NCBI GenBank assembly: GCA_964442285.1
Contig: CAYTZH010000016.1
Coordinates: forward strand, 28,840 to 92,839
Source: CAYTZH01 sp964442285
Lineage (GTDB): Bacteria; Myxococcota_A; UBA9160; JAFDET01
Direction: 5' to 3'
Length of the DNA: 64,000 bases
The position numbers and the translations under genes were made by a program. Of this stretch, positions 1-7,770 are shown in pieces (position 1 is the stretch's first letter; the number at the start of each line of letters is the position of its first letter). Below the pieces are notes generated by a model. It was not told where the DNA came from and made no database searches. It was given only the letters and a program-made list of their open reading frames with translations.

Positions 1-953
1 CGGGCCTCGTAGGTGGCCAGCAGGCCCAGGTCGCCGGCCCGGGGCCGGGTCCAGCCGGACGCCCCCAGGTACTCGTCCACCTGCGCCGGCCCGCGCATGG
101 TGACCACGAGGGCGTCGACGTTCGGGTCCGAGAGCACCCAGCGGAAGGCCGCCTGGGAGAAGGTGGCGCCCCCCGTCTCGTACGCCCGCAGGTCGTTGAG
201 ACGCGCGCCGCGCAGGGTCTTCATCGCCACCACACCCACGTCCTTCTGCTTCGCCTTGGCGAGCACCCGCGGCAGGTCGGGCTGCACGGCCACGAAGTCC
301 ATGCTCCGGGTGAAGCGCTGGAAGTAGCTCGGGTCCTGGCCGAAGTTGTACCCGACGAGGATCACGTCCACGAGATCGCGGTCGAGGGCGACGTCGAGGC
401 TCTCCACCAGGCGCCCGCCGTGGCCCGACATGCCCCGCCAGCGGATCTTGCCCTGGGCCTTGGCCCGCTCGGTGAAGGCGTCCCACTCGGGGTTGAGCAT
501 CCGGGCCGGGTCGTTCACGGCGTGGTTGAAGTAGACGTCGACGTAGTCCGTGCGCAGGCGGCGCAGGCTCTCCTCGAGTCGACGCATCATCGAGTCGGCT
601 CGATCGCCGGCGTTGGCCTTCACCTTGCTCACCAGCACGATCGACTGGCGCTTGCCCTCGAGGGCCTTGCCCAGGGTCGTCTCCGAGGTCCCACCGGTGT
701 AGCTCTCGGCGGTGTCGAAGTAGGTGATGCCCCGGTCGAGGGCATGGCGCACCAGGTCCGGGTCGTCGCCGAGGCGGCTGCTGCCGAAGCCGATGTCCGG
801 GACCTGGAGTCCGGTCCGGCCGAGGCGCACCTGGCGCCGCACGCTCGGGGTCTCGGCCTGCGCCGACGGCGGAAGCACGGCGAGGGCGCCAAGGCCCATG
901 CCGGCGGCGCCGCTGCGACGGAGGAACTCGCGACGGGAGAGTCGTTCACGCAT
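1..953 (-). CDS. Aldo/keto reductase, Tat-exported (3' end outside window)
   Basis: Predicted NAD(P)H-dependent oxidoreductase of the aldo/keto reductase superfamily; 317 codons are visible and the stop lies beyond base 1. The N-terminus is a twin-arginine signal (SRREFLRR from residue 6, then a Gly/Ala/Leu-rich stretch ending PPSAQA near residue 33), so the enzyme is probably folded with its cofactor in the cytoplasm and exported by Tat. The family's catalytic tetrad is visible: Asp80 and Tyr85 in FDTAESY, Lys110 in LVSKVK and His144 in YFNH. There is no Shine-Dalgarno; a TACCTT hexamer ends 7 bases before the ATG, suggesting a leaderless mRNA. It is transcribed away from the hydrolase gene at 989. 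The substrate is unknown. Confidence 0.9.
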   Translation of the reverse strand, partial: MRERLSRREFLRRSGAAGMGLGALAVLPPSAQAETPSVRRQVRLGRTGLQVPDIGFGSSRLGDDPDLVRHALDRGITYFDTAESYTGGTSETTLGKALEGKRQSIVLVSKVKANAGDRADSMMRRLEESLRRLRTDYVDVYFNHAVNDPARMLNPEWDAFTERAKAQGKIRWRGMSGHGGRLVESLDVALDRDLVDVILVGYNFGQDPSYFQRFTRSMDFVAVQPDLPRVLAKAKQKDVGVVAMKTLRGARLNDLRAYETGGATFSQAAFRWVLSDPNVDALVVTMRGPAQVDEYLGASGWTRPRAGDLGLLATYEA

Positions 954-960
954 GCGCGCG

Positions 961-966
961 AAGGTA
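961..966 (-). promoter_or_regulatory. -10 element of the aldo/keto reductase gene
   Basis: Read on the minus strand the hexamer is TACCTT, followed by 7 bases and then the ATG at 953. No ribosome binding site fits between them. It shares a 35-base divergent promoter region with the element at 975-980. Confidence 0.45.
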
Positions 967-974
967 GCAGTCGA

Positions 975-980
975 TAATCT
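975..980 (+). promoter_or_regulatory. -10 element of the alpha/beta hydrolase gene at 989
   Basis: TAATCT followed by exactly 8 bases and the ATG at 989, with no Shine-Dalgarno. The spacing puts the expected transcription start at or next to the start codon, so a leaderless mRNA is inferred. Confidence 0.5.
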
Positions 981-988
981 GACCATTC

Positions 989-1903
989 ATGCCCCTGGAA
1001 GCCCCCGCCTACCGCTATCCCGGCGCGCGCCGGCCCGACCGCGCCTACCGCGTCGACTCCGACGGCCTCGGCGTGGCCGTCTACGAGTGGGGCGTGGCTA
1101 CCGCGACCCCGCTCCTGCTCGCCCACGGGGGCTTCGACTTCGCCGGCACGTTCGACGTCTTTGCGCCGCTGCTCGCCGATGCGGGCTACCGGGTGGTCAG
1201 CTGGGACCACCGGGGCCACGGCGACTCGGACCACGCGCCGCTCTACTCCTGGCACGCCGACCTGCGGGACGCCCTCGCGGTCCTCAATAGCGTGACCTCC
1301 GCGCCTATCCCCATGGTGGGCCACTCGAAGGGCGGCAGCGTGCTCATGCAGCTGTGCGAGGCGCGGCCCCATCGGGTGACCCGCTTCGTGAACATCGACG
1401 GCATGCCCTCGGGCTCGCCGGCGCCCGACGTGGCCGACCACGAGCGGACCCGGATGCTCGACAGCGAGATCTCCGCCTGGCTCGACCGCCGCCTGCGGGC
1501 GGGGGAGCTCGAGCGGCGCGCCGGCACCCCGGACGACCTGGCGCGTCGGCGCGGCCGGATGAACCCGCGCCTCTCGCCGGAGTGGCTGCGCTACCTGGTG
1601 GAGATCGGCGCCCGGGAGGACGCCGACGGCTGGCGCTGGAAGCTCGATCCCATCCTGCGCTTCGGGGGCTTCGGGCCGTGGCGGCCCGACTGGTACCTCC
1701 ATCGCCTCGCCGGCTTCCCCGTGCCCCTGCTGGGCCTGCTGGCGGGCATCGAGGAGCGGATGGGCTGGGGCACCACCCGCAAGACCCTCGAGGGGTCGCT
1801 CCCGCGGGCGGCCGAGATCGTCGAGATGGAGGACTCCGGCCACTTCATCCACATCGAGCACCCCGAGCGGGTCGCGCGGCTGGTCCTCGAGTTCCTGGCG
1901 TGA
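989..1903 (+). CDS. Alpha/beta fold hydrolase
   Basis: A 304-residue single-domain alpha/beta hydrolase, the normal length for esterases, lipases and haloalkane dehalogenase-like enzymes. Visible motifs are the oxyanion HGG at 46-48, the DHRGHGDS strand-loop near 73-80, the nucleophile elbow GHSKGG with Ser113, and the C-terminal catalytic His285 in SGHF. No signal peptide, so it acts in the cytoplasm. Its stop codon overlaps the GTG start of the next gene (GTGA), which encodes a second, smaller alpha/beta hydrolase, so the two are cotranscribed and translationally coupled. The substrate cannot be read from the sequence. Confidence 0.9.
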   Translation: MPLEAPAYRYPGARRPDRAYRVDSDGLGVAVYEWGVATATPLLLAHGGFDFAGTFDVFAPLLADAGYRVVSWDHRGHGDSDHAPLYSWHADLRDALAVLNSVTSAPIPMVGHSKGGSVLMQLCEARPHRVTRFVNIDGMPSGSPAPDVADHERTRMLDSEISAWLDRRLRAGELERRAGTPDDLARRRGRMNPRLSPEWLRYLVEIGAREDADGWRWKLDPILRFGGFGPWRPDWYLHRLAGFPVPLLGLLAGIEERMGWGTTRKTLEGSLPRAAEIVEMEDSGHFIHIEHPERVARLVLEFLA

Positions 1904-2562
1904 TCGACTGGATCCAGCACGCCAAGGTGCGCCTGGCCCTGCACACCCTGCGCGCCGGCAGCGGCCGGCCGCTGCTCCTGCTCCACGGGCTGGCCGAGCG
2001 CTCGCCCCGCGCCCTGCCCGAAGAGCTCGCGGCCTGGCCCGGCCCGGTGCACGCGCTGGACTTCACCGGCCACGGCGGCTCTACGGTGCCCCGGGGCGGC
2101 GGCTACACCTGCGAGCTGTTGATGGCCGATGCCGACCACGCCCTGGCTCATCTGGTCGGGCGGGACGGCGCGGACGGCGTGACCGTGGTGGGCCGCGGGC
2201 TCGGCGCCTACATCGCCCTGCTGATCGCCGGGGCGCGGCCCCAGCGGGTGGCGGGCGCGGTGCTCCGGGACGGACCGGGGCTGGCGGGGGGAAGCGCGCT
2301 CCCCGGCACGCCGCGCATCGACCAGGCGGACCCCAGCGCCGTGGCGCCTCCGGATCCCCTGGCGCTCGTGGAGCTCGGCAGCGACGTCCGCCCGCCGGAC
2401 TACGCCACGGCCTACGTCCGCCAGGCCACCCATCTCTCGGCGCTCGACGTACCGATCCACGTCTGTGCCCTGGAGCGGCCCGAGTGGCTCCGGGCCGTCG
2501 TCGACCAGCCCGGCGTCCGGGTCTCGCGTCTGGCCGACGCGCTCGACCACTACGCGAAGTAG
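1900..2562 (+). CDS. Alpha/beta hydrolase-like protein lacking the nucleophile serine
   Basis: A 220-residue protein with the alpha/beta hydrolase pattern: LLLLHGL near residue 25, a DFTGHGG turn near 54, and a nucleophile-elbow strand at 96-102. The elbow reads GRGLG, so the position normally held by Ser, Asp or Cys is Gly100. A late histidine (His217, ALDHY) is still present. The GTG start overlaps the upstream stop by GTGA. It looks like a pseudoenzyme paired with the intact hydrolase just upstream, perhaps a partner or regulator, but it could use an unusual mechanism. The reading frame is intact and codon use matches neighbours, so it is not an obvious pseudogene. Confidence 0.8.
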   Translation: MIDWIQHAKVRLALHTLRAGSGRPLLLLHGLAERSPRALPEELAAWPGPVHALDFTGHGGSTVPRGGGYTCELLMADADHALAHLVGRDGADGVTVVGRGLGAYIALLIAGARPQRVAGAVLRDGPGLAGGSALPGTPRIDQADPSAVAPPDPLALVELGSDVRPPDYATAYVRQATHLSALDVPIHVCALERPEWLRAVVDQPGVRVSRLADALDHYAK

Positions 2563-2564
2563 CC

Positions 2565-3602
2565 CTAGCGCCGGCGGCCGCTTCCGCGCTGGCGGCGGGT
2601 CGTCGTCGAGCGCTGGCGCTCGAAGCCGCCCTCGCGCCGCTGCCAGCTGCCCTGGCTCTCGCGCTCGCGGACCCGGCCATTGTCGAACTCGCGGCGGGAG
2701 CGGCCCTCCCAGCCACCCGAGCCCTCGCCGCTGCGCCAGCTCGAGCCCTCGCGGGTGGTGGTGGCGCTGCCGCCGCGGTCGGTGGTGGTCTCGGAGCGGC
2801 CCGACCCGTCGCGACCGCCCTCGTCGTTGCGCTCCCAGCTGCCGCTGCGGTCGGTGTTCCAGCCGCGCTCCTGGCCGTCGCGACCGGTGGCGGTGCCGCG
2901 GGTGCTCGACTCCACGCTGCCCGAGCCGTCGCCATTGCGCGTCACGCTGCCCTCGCTGCTGCGCTCGACGCTGCGGCCGCCGGAGCCCTCGGTGGTGGCG
3001 TCCCGGGTCCAGCTGCCGCCGTCCTCGGTCCGCTCGTAGGTGCCGCTCACGGTCTTGTCGACGGACTCGCCGGTGTTCGGGTTGGTGACGGTCTTCTCGC
3101 GCTCCCAGCTCACGGAGCCGTCGTCGTTGCGCTGGGTGTCGCCCGAGCGCTCGCTCTCGACCGAGCGGCCGGTCTCGGTATCGGTGAGGGTGCGGGAGGC
3201 GTCCCGCGACCAGGAGCCGTCCTCGTCGCGCTCCACGCTGGCGTCGCTCTCGCCCTCGATCTCGCGACCGCCGAGGGTCGTGCGCTCGCCGGTGGTGTCG
3301 CGGGTCCAGCCGTCCTCGGTGGGCGAGACGACGCTGGTCGCCTCGCCGGTGGCGGTGCGGCCGGACTCGACCTGGGTGCGCTCGAGGCTGCGGGTGCGGG
3401 TGTAGCCCCCGTCCTCGTTCGCCTCGAACTCGTTCTCGATCCGGGTCTCGATCGTGGCCGTGGCGCCGTCCTCGTCCTCGGCCTCGGCCTGGGCGGCGGC
3501 CAGGGGAGCCGCGGCCAGGGCGGCGATCAGGGCGCCGGCGAGGGGGCGGGGAAGGGTAGGGCGTCGGGGGCGGGGAAGGGCAGGGCGTCGAGTGCGGTCC
3601 AT
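2565..3602 (-). CDS. Secreted, repetitive Gly/Ser/Trp-rich protein of unknown function
   Basis: A 345-residue protein not recognised as a named family. An N-terminal Arg/Pro-rich stretch is followed by a hydrophobic signal segment ending PLAAAQA near residue 39. The rest is highly hydrophilic, nearly free of aliphatic residues, and built from imperfect repeats of the type DGSW-x-RD or GSW-x-R separated by Glu, Thr and Arg-rich linkers; about ten such Trp-centred units are visible. The C-terminus is very basic (RRQRGSGRRR). This looks like an extended secreted or surface protein rather than an enzyme. A GGAGAG Shine-Dalgarno lies just before the ATG. It faces the hydrolase gene tail-to-tail with 2 bases between them. 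Confidence 0.75.
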   Translation of the reverse strand: MDRTRRPALPRPRRPTLPRPLAGALIAALAAAPLAAAQAEAEDEDGATATIETRIENEFEANEDGGYTRTRSLERTQVESGRTATGEATSVVSPTEDGWTRDTTGERTTLGGREIEGESDASVERDEDGSWSRDASRTLTDTETGRSVESERSGDTQRNDDGSVSWEREKTVTNPNTGESVDKTVSGTYERTEDGGSWTRDATTEGSGGRSVERSSEGSVTRNGDGSGSVESSTRGTATGRDGQERGWNTDRSGSWERNDEGGRDGSGRSETTTDRGGSATTTREGSSWRSGEGSGGWEGRSRREFDNGRVRERESQGSWQRREGGFERQRSTTTRRQRGSGRRR

Positions 3603-3687
3603 GGGCTCTCTCCGAAGTGGCTGGGTCTCCTGACGGAACCCCCGCCCGGCCCGGAGGTTTCGCGCTCGTATCGGCCCGCCCGGCGAC

Positions 3688-3693
3688 TATCCT
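3688..3693 (+). promoter_or_regulatory. -10 element of the F420-type oxidoreductase gene
   Basis: TATCCT followed by 8 bases and the ATG at 3702; no Shine-Dalgarno in that interval. Leaderless transcription is inferred from the spacing. Confidence 0.5.
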
Positions 3694-3701
3694 AGCGCCC
3701 G

Positions 3702-4505
3702 ATGAAGCTGGGCGTGGCGCTGCGCAACATGGGGCCCCAGTCCGCTCCGGCGCTGCTCGTGGATTGCGCCCGGGCTGCCGACGCGTCGGGGCTCGACAGC
3801 CTCTGGCTCGCGGACCACGTCGCCATCCCCCCGGACGACGCGGAGGGCTCCGGCGGCCGCTACCTGGACATCCTGGCCACGCTGGCCTTCCTGGCGGGCA
3901 TCACCCGGCACATCGGCCTGGGGGCCGGGGTGCTGGTGGCTCCCTACCGGCCCCCGCTGCCCACCGCCAAGTGGCTGGCCACGATCCAGGAGCTCTCGGG
4001 CGGTCGCCTGCTGCTGGGGGTGGGCGTCGGCTGGATGCCGGCCGAGTTCCGCGCCCTGGGCGTGGACCGCGGCCGCCGCGGCGCCCTCACCGACGAGGCC
4101 CTGGCGTTCTGGCAGCGCTGCTTCGAGGCCGATGAGGTGGAGGCCCACGGCCAGCCATTCCTCTTCCGCCCCCGGCCCCCGCGGCCGCCGCTGTTCGTGG
4201 GCGGGGCGCCGCCCCAGGCCCTGGCCCGGACGCTCCGCTTCGGCGACGGCTGGATGCCCATGGGGGGCGACCCCGAGTCGCTGCGCGGGCCCATCGCCGA
4301 GCTGCGCGCGCGAGCGGCCGAGGCGGGTCGGCCCGTGCCCGAGGTGGTGACCTTCACCCGCCTGCCCCTCGACGAGACGGCCCGGGCGCGGGCCCAGCTC
4401 TCGGCCCTGGAGGACGTCGGGGTGACCCGGGTGGTGCACGGCATGGGACGCTATCCCGACGCGGAGAGCTTCCGCCGCGAGGTGGACGCCCTGGCCGCCC
4501 TGTAG
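3702..4505 (+). CDS. Luciferase-like (LLM class) F420-dependent oxidoreductase
   Basis: A 267-residue TIM-barrel protein of the luciferase-like monooxygenase superfamily, most like the F420-dependent group that reduces or oxidises small organic substrates. Supporting features are the N-terminal strand MKLGVALRN, SLWLADHVAIP near residue 35, the glycine-rich GLGAGVLVAPYRPP, the family signature LSGGRLLLGVGVGWMPAEF and the later LFVGGAPPQALARTLRFGDGW split over two strands. Length is typical for the smaller F420 members. If F420 is the cofactor, the organism should also make deazaflavin; no such gene is in the window, so FMN cannot be ruled out. It is a stand-alone gene, divergent from the secreted repeat protein. 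Confidence 0.88.
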   Translation: MKLGVALRNMGPQSAPALLVDCARAADASGLDSLWLADHVAIPPDDAEGSGGRYLDILATLAFLAGITRHIGLGAGVLVAPYRPPLPTAKWLATIQELSGGRLLLGVGVGWMPAEFRALGVDRGRRGALTDEALAFWQRCFEADEVEAHGQPFLFRPRPPRPPLFVGGAPPQALARTLRFGDGWMPMGGDPESLRGPIAELRARAAEAGRPVPEVVTFTRLPLDETARARAQLSALEDVGVTRVVHGMGRYPDAESFRREVDALAAL

Positions 4506-4529
4506 GACGCCGCCGAGCGACGGCCAAGC

Positions 4530-5315
4530 TCAGGGCCGGGTGTCGATCCGGCGGAAGACCAGCTCCATCGCCCGCCGCGGCAGCTCGACGAGGCCCGTCA
4601 GGGGGCGCAGGTTGGCGGGCAACACCACGTTGCGGCGGCCCTGGCGGATGGCGGCCACGATGTCGCCCACCACGCGCTCGAGGGGGATGCGGACCTCCTG
4701 CACCGAGCGCTTGCCCCGCAGGCGGGCGTAGGGCCCGTAGGCCTGGGTCTTGTCGTCCATCTCGGTGGACGTGCTGCCGATCTGCACCAGGGTGAGCCCC
4801 ACGGGCAGGCCGCGCAGCTCGAGGCGGAGCCCCGCGGTGTACTGGGCCAGGCCCGCCTTGCTCGCGGCGTAGTGCACGAGGCCGGGCGGGGGCATGACAC
4901 CGGCGATCGACCCCACATTCACCACGTGGCCGCCCCCGCGCTCGAGCATGCGCGGGATCGCCTCCTGGCAGAGCTGGATCGGCGCGAGCAGGTTGGTGCG
5001 GAAGAGCGCCTCGATGTCCGCCTCGTCCTGGTCGAGGGCGTAGCCCACGATGGAGACGCCGGCGTTGTTGATCAGCACGTCGAGCGGGCCGGCCTTCTCC
5101 TCCACCCGCCCGATCAGGCCGCGCACCTCGTCGGGGCTGGCGAGATCCGTCGGGAACGCGGCGGCACCGAGCTCCGCGGCCAGCGCCTCGAGCGGCCCCG
5201 GGCTGCGCGCCACCAGGGCGAGCTCCGCGCCCTCCGTCCGCAGGCGGGTCGCCAGCGCGCGGCCGATGCCGCGGCTGGCCCCGGTCAGGAGCACGCGCTT
5301 GCCGGCGAGCTCCAC
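4530..5315 (-). CDS. Short-chain dehydrogenase/reductase (SDR)
   Basis: A 261-residue classical SDR, which reduces or oxidises carbonyl and alcohol groups with NAD(P)H. The Rossmann glycine motif TGASRGIG is at residues 11-18, NNAG at 83-86, and the catalytic set is Asn108, Ser136, Tyr149 and Lys153 (YAASK). Arg15 and Arg37 favour NADPH. The last 50 residues contain a proline- and arginine-rich hydrophobic tail that may touch the membrane. The GTG start lies 2 bases after the stop of the FKBP gene, so both are one operon. The substrate is not evident. Confidence 0.92.
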   Translation of the reverse strand: MELAGKRVLLTGASRGIGRALATRLRTEGAELALVARSPGPLEALAAELGAAAFPTDLASPDEVRGLIGRVEEKAGPLDVLINNAGVSIVGYALDQDEADIEALFRTNLLAPIQLCQEAIPRMLERGGGHVVNVGSIAGVMPPPGLVHYAASKAGLAQYTAGLRLELRGLPVGLTLVQIGSTSTEMDDKTQAYGPYARLRGKRSVQEVRIPLERVVGDIVAAIRQGRRNVVLPANLRPLTGLVELPRRAMELVFRRIDTRP

Positions 5316-5317
5316 CG

Positions 5318-6085
5318 CTAGCCGGCGATTTCGATCAGCTCCACCTCGAAGACGAGGGTGGCGCCCGGCGAGATGCGCGGCGGCAGGCCCCGGTCGCCAT
5401 AGGCGATGTCCGAGGGGCAGACGAGCTGCGCCTTGCCGCCCACCTTCATCTTCTGGAGGGCCTCGGTCCAGCAGGGGATCACGCCGTTGAGGGGGAAGGT
5501 GGCGGGCTGGCCCCGCTGCACCGAGCTGTCGAAGACCGAGCCGTCGATCAGCTTGCCCTGGTAGTGCACGGTGACCTTGTCGGAGGCCGCGGGCGAGGCG
5601 CCCTCGCCCTCCTGCTGCACGATCATGATCAGCCCCGAGTCGAAGCGCTGGGCGCCGGCCTCCTGGGCCTTGGCCTCCTCGAAGACCTTGCCGGCCTCCT
5701 TGGCCGCCGCCGCCAGCACGGCCGAGCGGCGCTGGGCCAGGGCCTGGACCTGCTGCTGGTAGGCGTCGACGTCGACCCGCGCCATGGCGTTGGAGGCGGC
5801 GTCCTGGATGCCCTGCTTCAGGGCGTCCAGCTCCGACTGGTTCAGGTCCAGGGGCTGCACGTTGCGTCCGAGGCCGAAGCCCAGGGCGTAGGCCGTCTTC
5901 TGCTCCTCGGTCTCGAGGGCGCCCGCGGGCGCCGCCGTCCCGGTGGCCGCGGCGGCGGGCTCGCCCGAGGGCGCAGCGGAGGTCTCGGGGGCGTCGCTCC
6001 CGGCGCCGGTCTGTCCCGGCTGGCACGCGGCCAGCAGGACGAGCGCGGCCGCCCAGGCGAGGGGTCTTCGGATGCGGGGGGTCAC
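5318..6085 (-). CDS. FKBP-type peptidyl-prolyl isomerase, lipoprotein
   Basis: A 255-residue proline isomerase anchored as a lipoprotein: the signal peptide ends in the lipobox LLAAC with Cys21. Residues about 45-145 form the alpha-helical dimerisation region seen in Mip/FkpA proteins (TAYALGFGLGRNV, then a long Gln/Ala helix). The FKBP domain fills residues about 150-255, with VTVHYQGKL, GSVFDSS, a PCWTEALQKMKVGG helix, IAYGDRGLPP and ATLVFEVEL as in active members. It should assist protein folding in the periplasm. The start is GTG with an AGGAG sequence 7 bases upstream. It precedes the SDR gene by 2 bases. Confidence 0.92.
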   Translation of the reverse strand: MTPRIRRPLAWAAALVLLAACQPGQTGAGSDAPETSAAPSGEPAAAATGTAAPAGALETEEQKTAYALGFGLGRNVQPLDLNQSELDALKQGIQDAASNAMARVDVDAYQQQVQALAQRRSAVLAAAAKEAGKVFEEAKAQEAGAQRFDSGLIMIVQQEGEGASPAASDKVTVHYQGKLIDGSVFDSSVQRGQPATFPLNGVIPCWTEALQKMKVGGKAQLVCPSDIAYGDRGLPPRISPGATLVFEVELIEIAG

Positions 6086-6102
6086 GGACAGCTCCTTCTC
6101 GA

Positions 6103-6141
6103 TCTCGTGGGGCACACAGCCTCGGTCTCGTGGGGCACACA
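6103..6141. repeat. Short direct repeat, 16 bases at 23-base period
   Basis: TCTCGTGGGGCACACA occurs at 6103-6118 and again at 6126-6141, between the carboxyltransferase stop and the FKBP start. It is one of nine such short tandem duplications at gene boundaries in this window. Confidence 0.9.
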
Positions 6142-6174
6142 AGCTAGGGAAAAACGGGCACGGGTCGAGCCGCG

Positions 6175-7740
6175 CTAGGGTCGCATTCCCCGGGCCTTCG
6201 GGCCGGGACGAATAGCGCCGATCTCGGCGGCCCGCCGCGCCCAGGCCACCAACAGGGGCCGGGTCTCGCGGGGGTCGACGATCTCCTCCACGCCGAAGGC
6301 CTCCGCCGTGAGGAAGGGCGACCGGAGCGAGGCGAGGTCGCCCTCGAGCCGCTGGCGCAGGGCGTCCGGGTCGTCGGCGGCCTCGAGCTGGCGCCGGTAG
6401 GCGGCTTCCACACCGCCCTCGATGGGCAGCGACCCCCACTCACCCGACGGCCAGGCGTAGCGGGTGTTGAGCCGGTGGTGGGCTCCGTGGCCGGCGCCCG
6501 CCACCCCGAAGCACTTGCGGACCAGGATCGTCGCCCAGGGGACGCTGGCCTGGTAGACGGCCGCCAGGGCGCGGGCGCCGTGGCGGATCGTGCCCCGGCC
6601 CTCGGCCTCGACCCCCACCGCGAAGCCCGGGTTGTCGACGAAGTAGACGACCGGCAGCTGGAAGGTGTCACACAGGTCCACGAAGCGGGCCAGCTTCTGG
6701 GAGGCGGCGGCGTCCAGGGCTCCCGCCAGCCACTTGGGGTCGTTGGCCAGGACGCCGACCGGGACGCCGTCGAGCCGGCCCAGGGCCGTGATCAGGGAGC
6801 GGCCGAAGCCGGCCCCCAGCTCGAAGAGCGAGTCCCCGTCGAGCACGAGGCGGAGGATCCTGCGCATGTCGTAGACCCGGCGCCGCTCCCGGGGCACGAG
6901 CGAGAGCAGCGCCTCCTCGCGGCGCTCCGGATCGTCTTCCGGCTCGAGCCGGGGCGGGGCCTCCCACACCGAGCTCGGCAGGTAGGACAGGAAGCGCGCG
7001 ACCTGGGCGAAGGCGTCGTCTTCGTCCGCCGCGACGTTGTCCACCGCCCCGCTCGCCGCGTGCACCTTCGCCCCGCCGAGGGTCTCCTTGTCCACGTCGC
7101 GGCCCAGGGCCCGACGCACCACCGGGGGGCCGGCCACGAAGACCTGGCTGGTGTCCCTCACCATCACCGAGAAGTGGCTGGCGGTCACCCGGGCTGCCCC
7201 GAGCCCGGCCACGGGTCCCAAGGCCGCGGCCACCACCGGGACCTCCGAGAGGAGCGCCACGGACACGTCCCAGTCCGGGATCCAGGGCACGTAGGAGCGG
7301 CGCATCTTGGTCTGCTGCTTCACGCTCCCGCCACCGCCGGTGCCGTCCACCAGACGAACCAGGGGCAGGCGCAGCTCGCGGGCGGCCCGCTCGGCCCAGC
7401 CCATCTTGTTGCCCATGGCCCCGTCGGCGGCGCCGCCGCGCACGGTGAAGTCGTCGCCGCCCACCACCACCGGACGATCCTGCAGCATGCCGCGCCCGCA
7501 CACGAAGTTGGAGGGCCGGAAGCCCACCAGGCGTCCTTCGTCGTCGTACTCGCCGAAGCCCGCCAGGCTGCCGATCTCCCGGAAGCTGTCGGGATCGAGC
7601 AGGCGGTCCAGCCGCTCCCGCACCGTGAGGCGTCCGGCGGCGTGGGCGCGGGCGACGCGCTCCTCGCCCCCCATCTGGCGCGCCAGGGCGCGTCGGTGCT
7701 CCAGCTCCTCGAGCTCGGGCTTCCAGGACATCCGGCGCAT
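6175..7740 (-). CDS. Acyl-CoA carboxylase carboxyltransferase (beta) subunit
   Basis: A 521-residue biotin-dependent carboxyltransferase of the propionyl-CoA, methylcrotonyl-CoA or acetyl-CoA carboxylase beta type. It moves the carboxyl group from carboxybiotin to an acyl-CoA. Supporting motifs: AAGRLTVRERLDRLLDPDSF near residues 35-55, the oxyanion and acyl-CoA region VRGGAADGAMGNK (HGGA-like), VDGTGGGGSV, SHFSVMV, and the C-terminal FVDNPGFAVG and SGEWGSLPIEGG. Family length is about 510-530. No biotin carboxylase or biotin carrier gene is nearby, so its partner must be elsewhere, and the exact acyl-CoA is not determined. The first ATG is used; a second ATG three codons in is possible. Divergent from the antiporter gene. 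Confidence 0.9.
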   Translation of the reverse strand: MRRMSWKPELEELEHRRALARQMGGEERVARAHAAGRLTVRERLDRLLDPDSFREIGSLAGFGEYDDEGRLVGFRPSNFVCGRGMLQDRPVVVGGDDFTVRGGAADGAMGNKMGWAERAARELRLPLVRLVDGTGGGGSVKQQTKMRRSYVPWIPDWDVSVALLSEVPVVAAALGPVAGLGAARVTASHFSVMVRDTSQVFVAGPPVVRRALGRDVDKETLGGAKVHAASGAVDNVAADEDDAFAQVARFLSYLPSSVWEAPPRLEPEDDPERREEALLSLVPRERRRVYDMRRILRLVLDGDSLFELGAGFGRSLITALGRLDGVPVGVLANDPKWLAGALDAAASQKLARFVDLCDTFQLPVVYFVDNPGFAVGVEAEGRGTIRHGARALAAVYQASVPWATILVRKCFGVAGAGHGAHHRLNTRYAWPSGEWGSLPIEGGVEAAYRRQLEAADDPDALRQRLEGDLASLRSPFLTAEAFGVEEIVDPRETRPLLVAWARRAAEIGAIRPGPKARGMRP

Positions 7741-7758
7741 GGTAGCCGAGGCTGGAGC

Positions 7759-7764
7759 TAGGAT
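7759..7764 (+). promoter_or_regulatory. -10 element of the antiporter gene
   Basis: TAGGAT followed by 6 bases (GGGGAG) and the GTG at 7771. The G-run touches the start codon too closely to act as a normal ribosome binding site, so a leaderless start is plausible. Confidence 0.4.
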
Positions 7765-7770
7765 GGGGAG

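Noticed and set aside
1900..2562. Calling the nucleophile-less hydrolase a pseudogene
   Set aside because: The frame is intact, coupled to its neighbour and keeps the remaining fold motifs; a changed residue alone does not show decay.
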